Source: Pseudo-nitzschia pungens
Taxonomy: Eukaryota > Bacillariophyta > Bacillariophyceae > Bacillariales > Bacillariaceae
Length of the DNA stretch: 64,000 nt
Direction of reading: 5' to 3'
Assembly (NCBI GenBank): GCA_037355855.1
Contig: CM074761.1
Coordinates: forward strand, 186,001 to 250,000
The translations under genes and the position numbers were made by a program. This document shows, piece by piece, positions 48,701 to 59,290 of this stretch (the first letter of the stretch is position 1; each line of letters opens with the position of its first letter). Below the pieces are notes generated by a model. That model ran no database searches, was not told the origin of the DNA, and worked only from the letters and a program-made list of their open reading frames with translations.

Positions 48701-49632
48701 GGAGATATCGCTCTCGTTCGCTGCGGCTGCGGCTGCGGCGGCTGCTGCGGTCGATTTGCGTCGTTCGGAAAATCCTCCCTCCCCCTGGGTTTCTTCCCTT
48801 CCAGCACCGACCGACTCCGTTTTCTGCTCTTCGCAGGGGATGCTTCTTTTTTCTCCCCGCCCTTGAAAGCAGCAGCGCTCGCGGTCCTCGCCGTTGCTGG
48901 ACCCCTGACATTCGTTCGACCGGTGGTCTTGTCGTTTGTCGTCGATTTCGATTTCGACTTCGATTTCGCAACTCCGCCGTCGTTTGTTTCCCCGACAATC
49001 TCAGAGTCGTTGCAATCCCCATTCTCATCGTCATCGTCGTCGTCATCATCATCGACGTCGATGCAAATCGGTTCCGATGCATTCCTTCCTTCCGATTCCT
49101 TTCTCGACCCACAATCCCCGTTTCGCGTTTTGGTATCATCGAAAGCATCGAAAGCATCGCGATCCTTGCGTCGTTGGACCGGATCTTTGGGTCTCGCGGG
49201 TGGGTCTCGTGGAAATCCCTGTTTCTCGGCACTCGAGGCTCTTGCGCCCTTGCCCACTTTCTTCCGTTTCGGTCCCAAATCCCCCGAGTGCGGATCAATG
49301 ACAACCACGTCGCAGTCGCAGTCGGCGTCGCTTTTTTTCGATGCGGGAGAGTCGACATCCTCCAGGACAATCACTTCGTCGTCGCTGTCGCCATTGTTGT
49401 TGTTGTTGCTGTTGCTAATTTTGTTATTGCTGTTGTCGCGATTCTCGCAGTGTTTCCCGTCCAAGCCAGATCCAAATCCAGATCCCATCCCCCGATCGGA
49501 CGAGGACGACAATTCAAAGACGGCGAGATCGTCGTGTTCTTGCTGGCAGACAAATGATTCCTCGTCGCTTTCTTGGTCTTTCCGGCCTTTGTATCCGCCA
49601 TTGTGGTAGCGTTTCTCGGCCAGCAGCGACAT
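45778..49632 (-). CDS. Very long disordered protein with C-terminal J domain
   Basis: 1284 residues in one uninterrupted exon, from ATG at 49632 to the stop at 45778. The last 60 residues form a J domain: YRDPYARLGLPKHASEQLIK, then YRRLARVYHPDRNLG with the HPD motif that stimulates Hsp70 ATPase, then FQAVTEAYNSL. A J domain at the extreme C-terminus is unusual for DNAJ proteins. Nearly everything before it is charged, Ser/Thr/Asp/Lys-rich and probably disordered, with several KRK clusters that could import it to the nucleus. One folded island, at about residues 310-450, holds KLNSNQWITWEHHHGN, SIFVCPMSGEAFLAG and ENAAAARAWDCFL; I do not recognise it. The role is unknown beyond a likely Hsp70 partnership. 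Confidence 0.8.
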   Translation of the reverse strand: MSLLAEKRYHNGGYKGRKDQESDEESFVCQQEHDDLAVFELSSSSDRGMGSGFGSGLDGKHCENRDNSNNKISNSNNNNNGDSDDEVIVLEDVDSPASKKSDADCDCDVVVIDPHSGDLGPKRKKVGKGARASSAEKQGFPRDPPARPKDPVQRRKDRDAFDAFDDTKTRNGDCGSRKESEGRNASEPICIDVDDDDDDDDDENGDCNDSEIVGETNDGGVAKSKSKSKSTTNDKTTGRTNVRGPATARTASAAAFKGGEKKEASPAKSRKRSRSVLEGKKPRGREDFPNDANRPQQPPQPQPQRTRAISPKSVLYHYYEKAPRRVKLNSNQWITWEHHHGNSYGNWHGAKEPPNGHRDRDRGERQQNQPTRSFTSIFVCPMSGEAFLAGPQYAFGRQIILSNQYQHRQQRVGNPGSWHGSETNRLHWYGSRFMAENAAAARAWDCFLLREGGNLNDFRLGGGDGGGDSGGPPPYPRGKRPAWPPSQQFPSWVQKLVRCTRERSSGKPKPATHHSGQNIGSSSRERAAVAATADPTATASATAAATATASAGNSPDTARNEFGSSASLTTRSSTNRDTRGGASNTKDRDERMTTEEFAFAATADHDEATVPATPHAKATDSTGGPDVTKSTGDDKDDDDHEGTSRVGAAVATVVPRKSCGTNPNKNSTSGESDKNVLEGPTRKKSSATSSESTACKKYKPRASLTGIASSSSTATDDDPKQYEMVETTEIPNSAETMGLPIAANEKIGTEMYPKQFETPSGSFVEEKPSTLSTDEPRSESVAKDDDGAHEGNNKTLRQRICSDRPHPNMVQNRTPELGDESNDGGVVDDKEGDSPLVSPNESTTELESESKKRKHADDGCDDDSEDDGEDDVPLILLKEKRARRKDRAVPEQEETGNSGLRDASSNGKKTRSEAVHSESKTPSPNQFSSKVRMAEKAFDADDADESMGNSVIDLISVSSPVSDEGEEYASNVKKNEEKIDSFLQAVYGFSADYAPSKKQHSVNDPDSDMDVVECIEIDIDDGPSENAHKPNDRSIDLAVPGNKRTTKPNGKAKAKPRFKPHKRTKKNEKEATATRERQKILSPETNESSDNNKSRSKYGSSADNPTKDSHEFQTNYGGRFKNPQSKSHATKQYSSLHENRFIFHPSNNRTKPEDNYKNKFLGMDVEDALKEQERLFQRSAARVRTQATFRVTSAVSNESTNAPYSRTFPSLVRDVHVAFTDHWKYRDPYARLGLPKHASEQLIKSQYRRLARVYHPDRNLGKPDTKHKFQAVTEAYNSLINNTN

Positions 49633-51631
49633 GGTACTGTATCCGTTTTTAGATTGTGTTTCAGTTTCGTCTGCTGGAACAACTTCGGTTCGGTTCGGTT
49701 CGCTGCGCTACTCTGCTTGCGGTTCGACGCGAGGAAGGAATCCCACTCAAACTTCCCCCGTCTGTCCCGAACAATTCAATTGGCCTCGGTGTGACGTTCC
49801 CATTTCATTCACTCTTCACTCTGCTCTTGCTTGGCGATGATTTTATGGTTGGCGTTTTCGTTTTGCAAATGTGTTCCGAGTCGAAAAACTGCAAAGGATA
49901 CCGCACCACCGACATACAGTACCGGTATGTATTGATGATTGCTCCTCTTGACTGATGATTGAGTCGAAACGGAGTTTCACTAAGAGCACTGGTACCAGTA
50001 TCTGTACCTGTAGGTAATACCCAGTTCCGCAACGCAGTTTGGACAGTTCAGGGTATCAGTAACTTACTCGTATTCGGTGTTGCTCATTGCGTGTTTCTGT
50101 CGGTCTATGGTCTGGTTGCCTGCTGCAGTGGCAATATTACCAGGTGAGGTTACGTAATTGTAGTTCTAATTCTACTAGTGCACAACTTGTATTTGTACTT
50201 TTTTTTTCAATTAATTCAATCCCGCGTTGTCATACTTGTACCGGTAAGTAAGGTTACCGGTAGGATGGGGAGAGAGAGAGAGAGAGAGAGAGAGAGACGA
50301 GTAAAGCTCATGACCGGCTTAAAAATAAGATCTTACTAACGTAACTTACTTGTGGTTCTCTACCGTATGTTGTTGTATTCGTGCCGAAGACCCGAACGCA
50401 GAATTTTGGGCTTCTCTTTTATTTTTCAGAATTCCACTTCGTGTCGTGCGTGACATAGGACGGACAAGTTCGACTAAACGGTTTTGAATCGAACGAATCG
50501 AATGCAAAAATTCTGTTCTGAATTGTGACTTATGACCCTTAAGATTACGGTACTGGTAACGCATACCTCACTTCGTACTTATGACAATACAATTGCCCTC
50601 ACCAGTATAAATAAATTAGGTTGAGGTAAAATCCTTACGTACAAGTACGGAAAGTAGAATGTAAGCTTACCTCACTTGTACTGGTAAGGTTACGTCAATT
50701 CCGGTACTTACACGTACGGTAGTCGTGCTTGTCGTCAATGACTTAAAAGTTGCTCGTACAGTATGAAGTGATGTTGCTCGTACAGCGTCACGTAATACGA
50801 AACATCGAAGCAGCACTGGACACAAGAAATGGCCTATTTTAAGGTTGTGAAGTTGCCCGCACCTTTTGAGTACGTAAGATTATTTGCAGAGACTATCCTT
50901 CACTCCCAGTCTATCTACGAGTACAACCAGGCAGTAGCGACATCACAACGAAAAAATCGAGAGAACACAGCGTCGCTCTGCTTGTGCTTTAGCGAAGACT
51001 CGTAGTGGGGGATTTCCCACGACCAAAGGCCTAAAGAGTTGTGTCTTGTGTCTCGTGTCTCGTTCTCCCTCGTCAAATCTTGTTGAACGGATACCGAACC
51101 ATTTTAAATCGTATCCTCTCGCGGAATGACCGCGGCACCATAATTGAAAAAAGCACTGCGGACAAGGACGAAGCCCCGGTTTGCAACTCTACGACCCAGG
51201 CACGCTTCCACTCCGAACCAAACTCATCAATCAAGACCGAGGGAGTGTGGTTCGTTCTTCTTTCTCTGCGTTTTCGGGTGATCGGTGATCGGTGATCGGT
51301 GGACCCTAGATTGCTTCGCAAGAGCGATTCCATCTTGTCACCGTTCCAAACCAAACCAAACAAGTCAAGTAAACAAGAACAAGAATAACAACGTCAACGG
51401 GAACGGGAACGGCAACAAAAAGTAGGAACCAAACGTTTGGAACCGACACCAAATCGCAAAAGCAACCGCATAGCACTAGATCTCAACCAGATCTGAACAA
51501 AATCGGATCAAATCAAATCAAATCAAATCAAATCAAATCAGATCGGATCAAATCAAATCAAATCAAATCAAATCAAATCAAATCAATTCTAACGAAACCG
51601 AACTTGTTACCCACACCGAAACCAAATTGTC
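49633..51631. other. Divergent interval between J-domain gene and P1B-ATPase
   Basis: 2 kb without supported genes. TACCGGTA/GGTAAGG words are dense from 49915 to 50720, a (GA)n run lies at 50270-50296, GTGATCGGTGATCGGTGATC at 51281-51300, and the AAATC array just before the ATPase start. Confidence 0.5.
51501..51587 (+). repeat. AAATC pentanucleotide array in ATPase leader
   Basis: About fifteen AAATC/GATC-variant units, with an internal GATCGGATC break, end about 45 bases before the ATG at 51632, so they would lie in or next to the 5' untranslated region. Confidence 0.93.
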
Positions 51632-54600
51632 ATGGCGCACAGGAACAATTCGATTGCAATCGAGGCGAATGGTTTAATGAAAGAATATCCGTACTGTCAG
51701 TTGATTAAAATAGAGAATAATAATAATCCAGATCCAGAGTTTGCAACTGCGAATTCAATTGCAACCCGACACGACGAAGAAAAAAAAGAAGACACCATGC
51801 CCGTGCGACGAAGGAGTTCGGTTTCCACAGCGAATCCGACAACGAACGGGAACCAACGGCAGCCAACCCATCGACCAAGCCAGCGCCATGTTTCTACCAA
51901 AGCATTTCCAACGACGACAACAGCAACAGCAACAGCAACAACAACGAAGAAAGCCCCGCCCTTCTTTCCCCCGCCGCCTCCGATGTTTGCTTCCCCCGGT
52001 GCCCAGCATCCCTCGTCGTCGACGGACTTTCTGGTCGATCCCTCGACGGGAAATTCATTTCATCCCGATTTCATGTTTTGCGGACTTTGCGCCGATTGCA
52101 AAGAAGAAACCCAAACCAATACGGAAACGGAAGCATCATCATCAACAACAAAAGCAAAAACAAAAACAAAAAGCGAAACGAAGGATTCGAGTTTGGATTC
52201 CAATCCAGACGGCGGCATGGATCATTCGTCGGACTCCGATTCCTTGTCCCTCACCAAACAAGCAAATCATCCGCTGGACAGCGCGCCACACCCGGCAATC
52301 CCCGAAACCACCTTCTTCGCGAGCGCGAGCGCTACCGCCAACCACAACCCTTTTCCGAATGCTCCCCCAACGGTGTACGCCAAGGGTACCACTCCTTCGT
52401 CCGCTACGACCAGCGCGGCCCCTTTCCGAAAGGCGTCCTCGGTGAAGTCGTCCTTTGAGGCCGAAGGGATCTGCTGCGCTTCGGAAATACCAGTCATTCG
52501 GAGAATACTCAAACCCCTCGAGGGAGTTGACACGGTCAACCTCAATCTCACCACCAAGGTGGTGCACGTACAGCACGACTACCACACGATCGATGCGTCC
52601 AGACTGGCACAAACCCTGACCGACCAGGGATTCCCCGCCCGGATACTGCGGGACGGCGGTGCCGCGGCCGAGCTCAACGCGGCCAACAAACGGAGCATCG
52701 CTGGTGACGAGAGTGACGGAGTCGCGAACCAAAAGAAATCCACGGACACCGCGGTGGCCAAGCTCCTCGACGAGATCGGACGGTCCTCGTACGTCGAATC
52801 GACGCTCGCGATGGAGGGACTCTTGCCCGGCCAGGTCCCCGCGCTCGAAAAGGCAGTGGCCGACAGCTTTCTCGGAATCCAGGTCCGTGCGGTGTACCCG
52901 AGCGCCAGCTCCGAGACCGTCAAGGTCGAGCACAATCCCGATCTGGTGTCCATCGACGACATCCGCAAGGTTCTTGCCGAATACTCCACCAAAAGCAAGT
53001 GGGGGGGCGGCGAATGTTTTCCGTCCAACGCCGAGGTGTACATCGACGGGGACGAGGCCAAGCTATTCCTGCCCTCCGAGGACGACTATCCCAACCCATC
53101 GCATTCGTCTTCGTTTGCCACCGCGATGATGGAAAAGAACGCCGGCGGAGTTGTCTCCAAGTTCAAGAGGTATCACATCAATGTCTGGTTCAGTGGCGTG
53201 TTTTGGGTCCTCAGCATGCTGAGCATTGTGGATGAAATGTGAGTTCTTTTTGGTTTTTTTTTTTTTTTCTCTCTCTCTCTCTTTGTAGTGGTGTTGGTGG
53301 AAGAGATTCCAAAATCTTTCCAAAACGATGATTCGTTTCTCAACGCCGAGGGTCTTCCGATTTGTGCTGTTTCCGTTCCTTTTGTTTTGTTTTTCTTCCC
53401 CACAGGGAACGATTCAAATACTTTGGGCTGGCATCGGTGTTGTTCGGCTTGCCGCCCATCATCGCCAAGGCCTACCGAACGGTGAGGCGCTGCGAGTTCG
53501 ACGCGAATTGCATGATGGTCACCGCGGCACTGGGAGCGCTCGCCATGGGAGAATACGACGAGGCGGCCTCGGTGTCATTCTTGTTTGCGGTGTCGGAGTT
53601 TCTGGAAGCCCGGGCCGCCGCAAAGGCCCGCAAGGCACTGAGCGAGATCTGCGCGCTGAGACCCGACCACGCCAACGTCATACACCCGATCACGAAGGAG
53701 GTGGTGGTCGTACCCGCGGACCGTGTGCCGCTGGGAGCTAGGATATCGGTCCGGACCGGCGACAAGATCGCGGCCGACGGGTTCGTCGTCGAGGGGAGCA
53801 CGTCCGTCGACGAGTCGAGCCTGACGGGAGAATCCACTCCGGTGCAGAAAGCCATTGGAGACGAGGTGAGCGGCGGCACCATCAACGTCGGGCAGACGCA
53901 ATTGGTCATCCAGACGACCACCACGGTAGAGGATTCGGCCGTTTCGAGGATGATCCGTCTGGTCGAGGAAGCACAGTCGAATAGATCCCCCACCGAAATG
54001 ATGGTGGATTCCTTCGCCCGCTCCTACACTCCCTCCGTGATCGTGATTGCCATTCTGATGTGCACCATTCCCTGGTATTTCGGAACCGAGATGGGACGAA
54101 ACTGGACCATGAAGGGATTGATCATCGTGGTGATTGCCTGCCCGTGTGCCCTGACCATCAGCACGCCCGTGACCTACGCTGCAGGACTGGCGGCTACCGC
54201 CAAGCGGGGGATCGTCATCAAGGGAGGCGCGAAGCTCGAGGCCATGGGGAGCGTCGACCGTGTCGTCTTTGACAAAACCGGGACCCTCACCAAGGGCAAG
54301 TTCTCCGTGACCCACATGGAGGTCATTGGCAATTCCAAGACGCGGCAACAAATGCTCCAGTTGTTGTCACTGATGCAGGATCGCGCCAGCCACCCGATCG
54401 CTTCCTCCCTGGTGCACGCCGCCAAAGCCGAGGGCGTCAACGTGCCACGGCAAATGACCGTGACGGATCACCGGATCCTGAAGGGAGAGGGCATCACCGC
54501 CAAGGTCGACGGCCGCTTGCAAGTATACGTGGGAAACCAGAGGCTCTTCAAGCGCCTGGATATGTTCGATGAGCTTCTCTCCGCAGAACAAGGACACCGT

Positions 54601-55408
54601 GGAGGAGTGGGAAGATTCCGGAGGAACGGTGGGATTCATCGGCACGCGGGACAACGGCATCATCGGAACCTTTTGCGTCAAGGATTCCGTCCGAGAAGAA
54701 GCGAGAGAAGCCCTCGAAGAACTCAAGGAAGCCGGCATCGAAACGTACATGTGCACCGGTGACAGCAACGCGACGGCCCAGGCGGTGGCAAAGGAGATCG
54801 GGATTCCCGGTCACTGCGTCAACAGCCAATCGCTCCCGGAAGACAAACTGCGGTTCGTGGAACGGTTGCGACGCCCCGAACCCCAGAAATTCGCGCTCTG
54901 CCGCAAGAAGCAATACGTCCTGTTTTGCGGAGACGGGGTCAACGACGCTCCCGCGTTGGCCGCGGTCGACGTGAGCGTTTCCATCGGGGAGGGGGCCGCC
55001 GTGGCTCACGAAATGAGTGACGTAACACTCATGGATTCGCGATTGACGAAGCTACCGTACGTGATCAAAATGGGACGACGGGTTTTGAGAACGGTAAAAG
55101 AGAACATCACGATCAGTTTTGTTGCGAAATTTGCGGTCGTTCTAATGACCTTTATGGGGAAAATGACTCTGCTGTATGCAATTGCCGCGGATGTCGGCGT
55201 TATGCTACTGGTGACACTGAACGGAATGAAACTATTGCCGAACGATGGCTTTGATGCAACCCGGTCGAGACAAAGCCGGAGGGGGCGAACCATTGTGAGG
55301 AGAACTAACGGGCCCGGGAAGAACGCAGGCTTCGAACTCCTCGGCATGAAAGACGCTGCCTCGAATTTGGGCGGGCCCCTCGACTCGCGCGTAGCAGAAA
55401 TTGTATAG
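51632..55408 (+). CDS. Zn/Cd-transporting P1B-2 ATPase (HMA2/4-like)
   Basis: A heavy-metal efflux pump. Exon 1 (51632-53238) and exon 2 (53406-55408) are separated by a 167-bp intron; splicing gives SIVDEMERFKYFGLAS. A disordered Thr/Ser/Pro-rich N-terminus precedes an HMA domain containing GICCASEIPVIRRILKPLEG. This CCxxE site is the Zn/Cd-type variant seen in plant HMA2/HMA4. A second HMA-like fold (TLAMEGLLPGQVPALEKAV) lacks metal-binding cysteines. The core has LTGESTP (A domain), CPCALTISTPV (transport site), DKTGTLTKG (phosphorylation), SHPIAS (HP locus), TGDSNATAQAVA and GDGVNDAPALA. The last membrane segment has ADVGVMLLVTLNGMKLL, with the Asp typical of Zn pumps. One net +1 frame change lies near 54575, between KRLDMFDELLS and NKDTVEEWEDSGG. 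Location (plasma membrane or vacuole) is unknown. Confidence 0.9.
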
Positions 55409-55716
55409 TCCACTGTTACAAATCGGTCATAGTCACAATAATTTTTCGGTACCGTAGCGCAGTGCTTCGAGCAATGCCGTAGAAGTAGATTCGCTCGACG
55501 GATACTCGTGGGATCCAACCGCGAAGAGCGGAATTCCTCGCGTTCCCAGGTATCTAAAAAAAGCCGACTCGCCCAGCTTTTTATCAACGCGACTCTCACG
55601 GAGTCTAGTCGACTATAGACTTGCCGTTTGCGATGCATTTCTGATTTCCGTCCGGAAGAAATAAAGGAAACAAATAAAACTTGGGTCGTACCGTACCGTA
55701 CACGCAGCCATCCATC
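55409..55716. other. Convergent spacer
   Basis: A 308-bp 3' flank between the ATPase and the permease, containing an imperfect palindrome around GACTCTCACGGAGTC (55590-55604). No gene is seen. Confidence 0.5.
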
Positions 55717-57500
55717 TTACTGGCACGAGAAAAAGCCACCGGTGTGGTGTTCCCAGTCCGACAGAATCGAGTACACGGAACCAAGTGTTGCCGTCACCAT
55801 GAAGACACTCGAGTACACCAGCAGGGAATACGATCCCCAGCTCCGATACGCAACAATGGCATCCCACCGCAGCTGCGGGGAGAGCCACACCGCGACCTTC
55901 TCGCACGCTCGGCGGTAAAAGACCGCCGGCAGCAGCAGGGTCAGCGGAACGGCCGTCAGCGCCCCGATAAAGGCGACCAGGTCCTTGAAAAACGGAACGG
56001 CGTTGGCAATGAAAAAGGCCGAAGAGGCCATGATCGCCGTCAGGACCGTCCACCGTCGCTGGTCCGACCAGAGGCGGACCGGCTCCCATCGACCAAAGAA
56101 GTTTCGATCCATCGACGCGCAAATCGCCTGGCTGTTGATCGCGTAGCTCACCACGACGTGGATCCACAGGAAGAATCCCGCGGCCTGTCGGTGGATGGTT
56201 CCGCGGGGAATCGCATCGAACAAGAGACCGGGGGGATTGCTGCCCGCCAGGACCACTATCAATACGTAGACGGTCCCAAAGACGGTCAGGCCCATGCCGA
56301 GACTGGTTGGCGCGTCGTTCCGATCGGCAAACTCGTGGCGAATGTTCAAGAACAGCTTTTGTGATCCGGTGGCAAATCCGATGGAACCGCACGCCGACAG
56401 TTGTCTCAGGAGCAAACGGAATCCGACGATCTCGTCCTCAAAGTCGTCGTCGGAACCACCGCTGTCGTTGTTGCTGCTCCTGTTTGCGTTGTTGCCGTTC
56501 TTGGAAAAGTACAAGCACTGCACCAGCACGATTGCCATTGCCGACAAAGAAACGGTCGAAGCCGTCCGGCCCAGCCTGGCCATGGTCCTCAGCTGGCAGA
56601 CAGCAAACATCAGGGTCGACGCCAGGAGTCCCGCGATCGGCAAACACGACAAGACCCCGTCGCCGCTCCCGTCGTGGTCGAACAGGGCGATTACCGCGTG
56701 GCTCATAACGATGATGTAGTTTCCCAGTACCAGAAATATGTTGGTGTAGTACAGAATCATGACGAGTCGCGTTGTTGACGGATCAGCGAAGATTGCCGAT
56801 GTCATTCCGATGAAATCGAAGGTTGCGGCGTCACGACTGTTCTCGCTTGATCTATCGTCGCAGTCGGATTCGTCTCCGTCTTCTCTGCCATCCACAAACG
56901 CGAGTTCCAATGCATGGTAATTCTGATTGCCGTTTCCGGTAGCAGCCAGTGCGGTTTCAACTGTTGCACCATTATTACTATTGTCATCATCGTTGTCATT
57001 ATTATTATTGTTTGACAACATTCTTTGTTGGTCACCGATGTAATCATCACCGATATCGTTCTTATCACTGCGTTCGACATGATCGGCCGCGTAACTCAAA
57101 ATGACTCCTGCAAAATAATTGATGGGCAAATTAGGAAATCAAGAACATCAACCCAAAGGTCGTGCCCAAAACGTCGATGTCGTGGGGCAATGCTAGTATC
57201 TGTACAATTCGGTCGACGCGGTGAAACATTTAGTAAGAGATGCGTCACCAAGGAAGGAGAAACATACCACCACAAAGACTGCCAAACGATCCGGTATGTT
57301 TGATCCACGCAATCATTCTTTCTACGCGCACTCGCACTCGCACTCGCACTCATACCCAAACTCAAACTCACTCCGGTTCCAACGCAATCGGCAACCAGCA
57401 AGGCCGTTCCGGTCCAGACGGTGAGATCGTTTTTGTGTTCGTGTGGACTGCTGCAACGAGCCGGACGATCAGCTCGACGCGAAGCCATCGTTGGAGTCAT
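55717..57500 (-). CDS. Amino-acid permease (AAAP / SLC36-38-like), one frame change
   Basis: A membrane transporter of neutral amino acids by family. Exon 1 (57500-57372) encodes a short N-terminus and WTGTALLVADCVGTG. A 172-bp intron (57371-57200) follows, and exon 2 continues ILALPHDIDVLG, giving the first AAAP membrane signature (GTGILALP). Just after GLMFLIS one extra base (A at 57133 on the plus strand) produces TAA; one base further on the frame reads NLPINYFAGVILSYAAD, a conserved family motif. A long acidic poly-Asn loop is followed by membrane segments such as LVMILYYTNIFLVLGNYIIV, the Gly-rich FGTVYVLIVVLAG, AAGFFLWIHVVVSYAINSQA and AIMASSAFFIANAVPFF, ending at 55717. About eleven membrane segments are expected. 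Substrate is not predictable. Confidence 0.82.
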
Positions 57501-59290
57501 TTCGGGACTCTGTGTCTGTGTGTTCGGAAATTATGAACGAAGCCGACAACATCCGCTGTCTTCGTTACTCCCTTCGACACGTACAAGGAACTTATCCGCG
57601 AAATAAATCATTATGAATCATCTCAATCTCAATAATAACGAAAAACGACGAGAAAGAAAAAGTTCCCTTCGATAGATGATAAAAAACATCACATCCTCAT
57701 AAATGTACGTGTATTACCAGGTATTACCGGTACGAATCACGGAAGTTCCTCCGGGCTCGAAATCTTGAAACATACGGTATGACGTACAAGTACGAGGTAC
57801 CGGTAAGGTTACGGTATTACGGTACATGGTAAAGGTAGAAGTACTTTTACTCCTACAAGTAAGGTTAAGATTATCTTGCATAAGGTTACTGCATAAGTTA
57901 AGGTTTACCTCCTCCTCGACATGTACCGGTACCGGTAAGATCTTACCGGTACCGGTAGTATTACGGTATGTTTGAAAATAGTAATAATCGATCTAGTCGA
58001 ATCATCTACTGTATGATTTTCGGAAAAGAATCGACGAATGCCAATTCTTACAATCCAACCGATGAATGAATGAATCATCAAAATCATCATCCTTGATCTC
58101 ATGATAGCTTGTTTTCGTAATACTACTACTAGTAGTAGTAAACCTTACTCTAGTGAACCGTAACATCACCAGTACTGCATGCCATGGTGGTGACAAGATA
58201 GTACTAGTAGTACTACTAGTATCAGAAACAACATTCTGATGATACTACTAGTATTACTAGTAGTAGTACTACTACTACTAGTACTAGTACTACTAATAGA
58301 TATGTTTTGGGCCGTCCGAAATCCTCTCCTTCTTGTTCTTCTTCTTGTCAACAGGAGAGAGAGGAGTGGACGCAGCACTGGCTAGTAGTAGTTCTACTAC
58401 GACTAATAGCAGTATTACTACTACTAGTAGTAAGAGTCGTACTATCATATTGTTGTTATTACTATTATTTTTGGACGATTGCCATTTGTTATTGTCTCGC
58501 CCTCTTCACACTGACTTCTTGTTACTGCTGGTGCTGGTGCTGGTGCTGGTGCTATTGGAAATACACCCTTGGTACTCGGTATGTTTGCTTGAATGGACCT
58601 CCTCCTTTTTTCGATTGTTTCGCGTTTTCTTTGTACCAACAGAACTGAGGAGTTCGCAGATGTCGAAGGTCGTAGTACATGTACGAAGCAAGGTTAACGA
58701 TACTTCAGATGAAGAAGTTCGTACGTACTTGTGGTGAACGTAATTGTTTCGCATAAGCCTTAATTACTACCAAATACCGGTATTTTTAGACTGGACATTA
58801 TTGTGACACAGATGATAGCATATTAAAGTCTTGCCGTATTCCGTATCTTCCGCTCAGGAAATTGTGAGACGAACCTCCCGGAACAGCTAGTGGCCACGAA
58901 GGAGGAGAAAGAACTAACTTATGTATGTTGTTGAGAAGAAAAAACAAAACACAAAACACGCATCATTAGCAATCATCATCATCGATCATCGTTGATTCAT
59001 TCATTCATTCGTCTTGGAAAAAAAAACTGAACGGAAAACGTGACTTTCGGCTCACGCATCACACATCAAACATCGCTCATCGCACATTGTATTCGTACAA
59101 AATAAGTTACGATCATCGCAAGCTGCTGAAAGGGCATCACAACCAATGGCGCAAGAGGGATTGTACCGCTAATATTAGTAGTGACGGCAATTCGAAAAGC
59201 AGGTGGCTCACCATCATCAACCCCAAACAGAATAGAATAGAAAGAAAACGATCAAGTAATCTCCTCGCATACCAACAGAATAGCTCGAAA
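57501..59290. other. Divergent interval, CTAGTA/TACCGGTA-rich
   Basis: TACCGGTACCGGTA runs at 57720-57960 and TACTAGTAGTACTACTAGTA runs at 58120-58300 and 58380-58440, then GCTGGTGCTGGTGCTGGTGC at 58528-58552. No gene is seen. The frame open from 59087 lacks an ATG before 59291. Confidence 0.5.

Noticed and set aside
47207..49557. Plus-strand frames of 465 and 491 codons opposite the J-domain gene
   Set aside because: No motifs, Ser/Val/Arg-rich antisense of low-complexity coding DNA; the minus strand has an ATG start and an HPD J domain.
59087..59290. Longer N-terminus for the ABC transporter
   Set aside because: The extension begins at TTG and has no ATG; the first ATG at 59291 directly precedes the signal-like segment.
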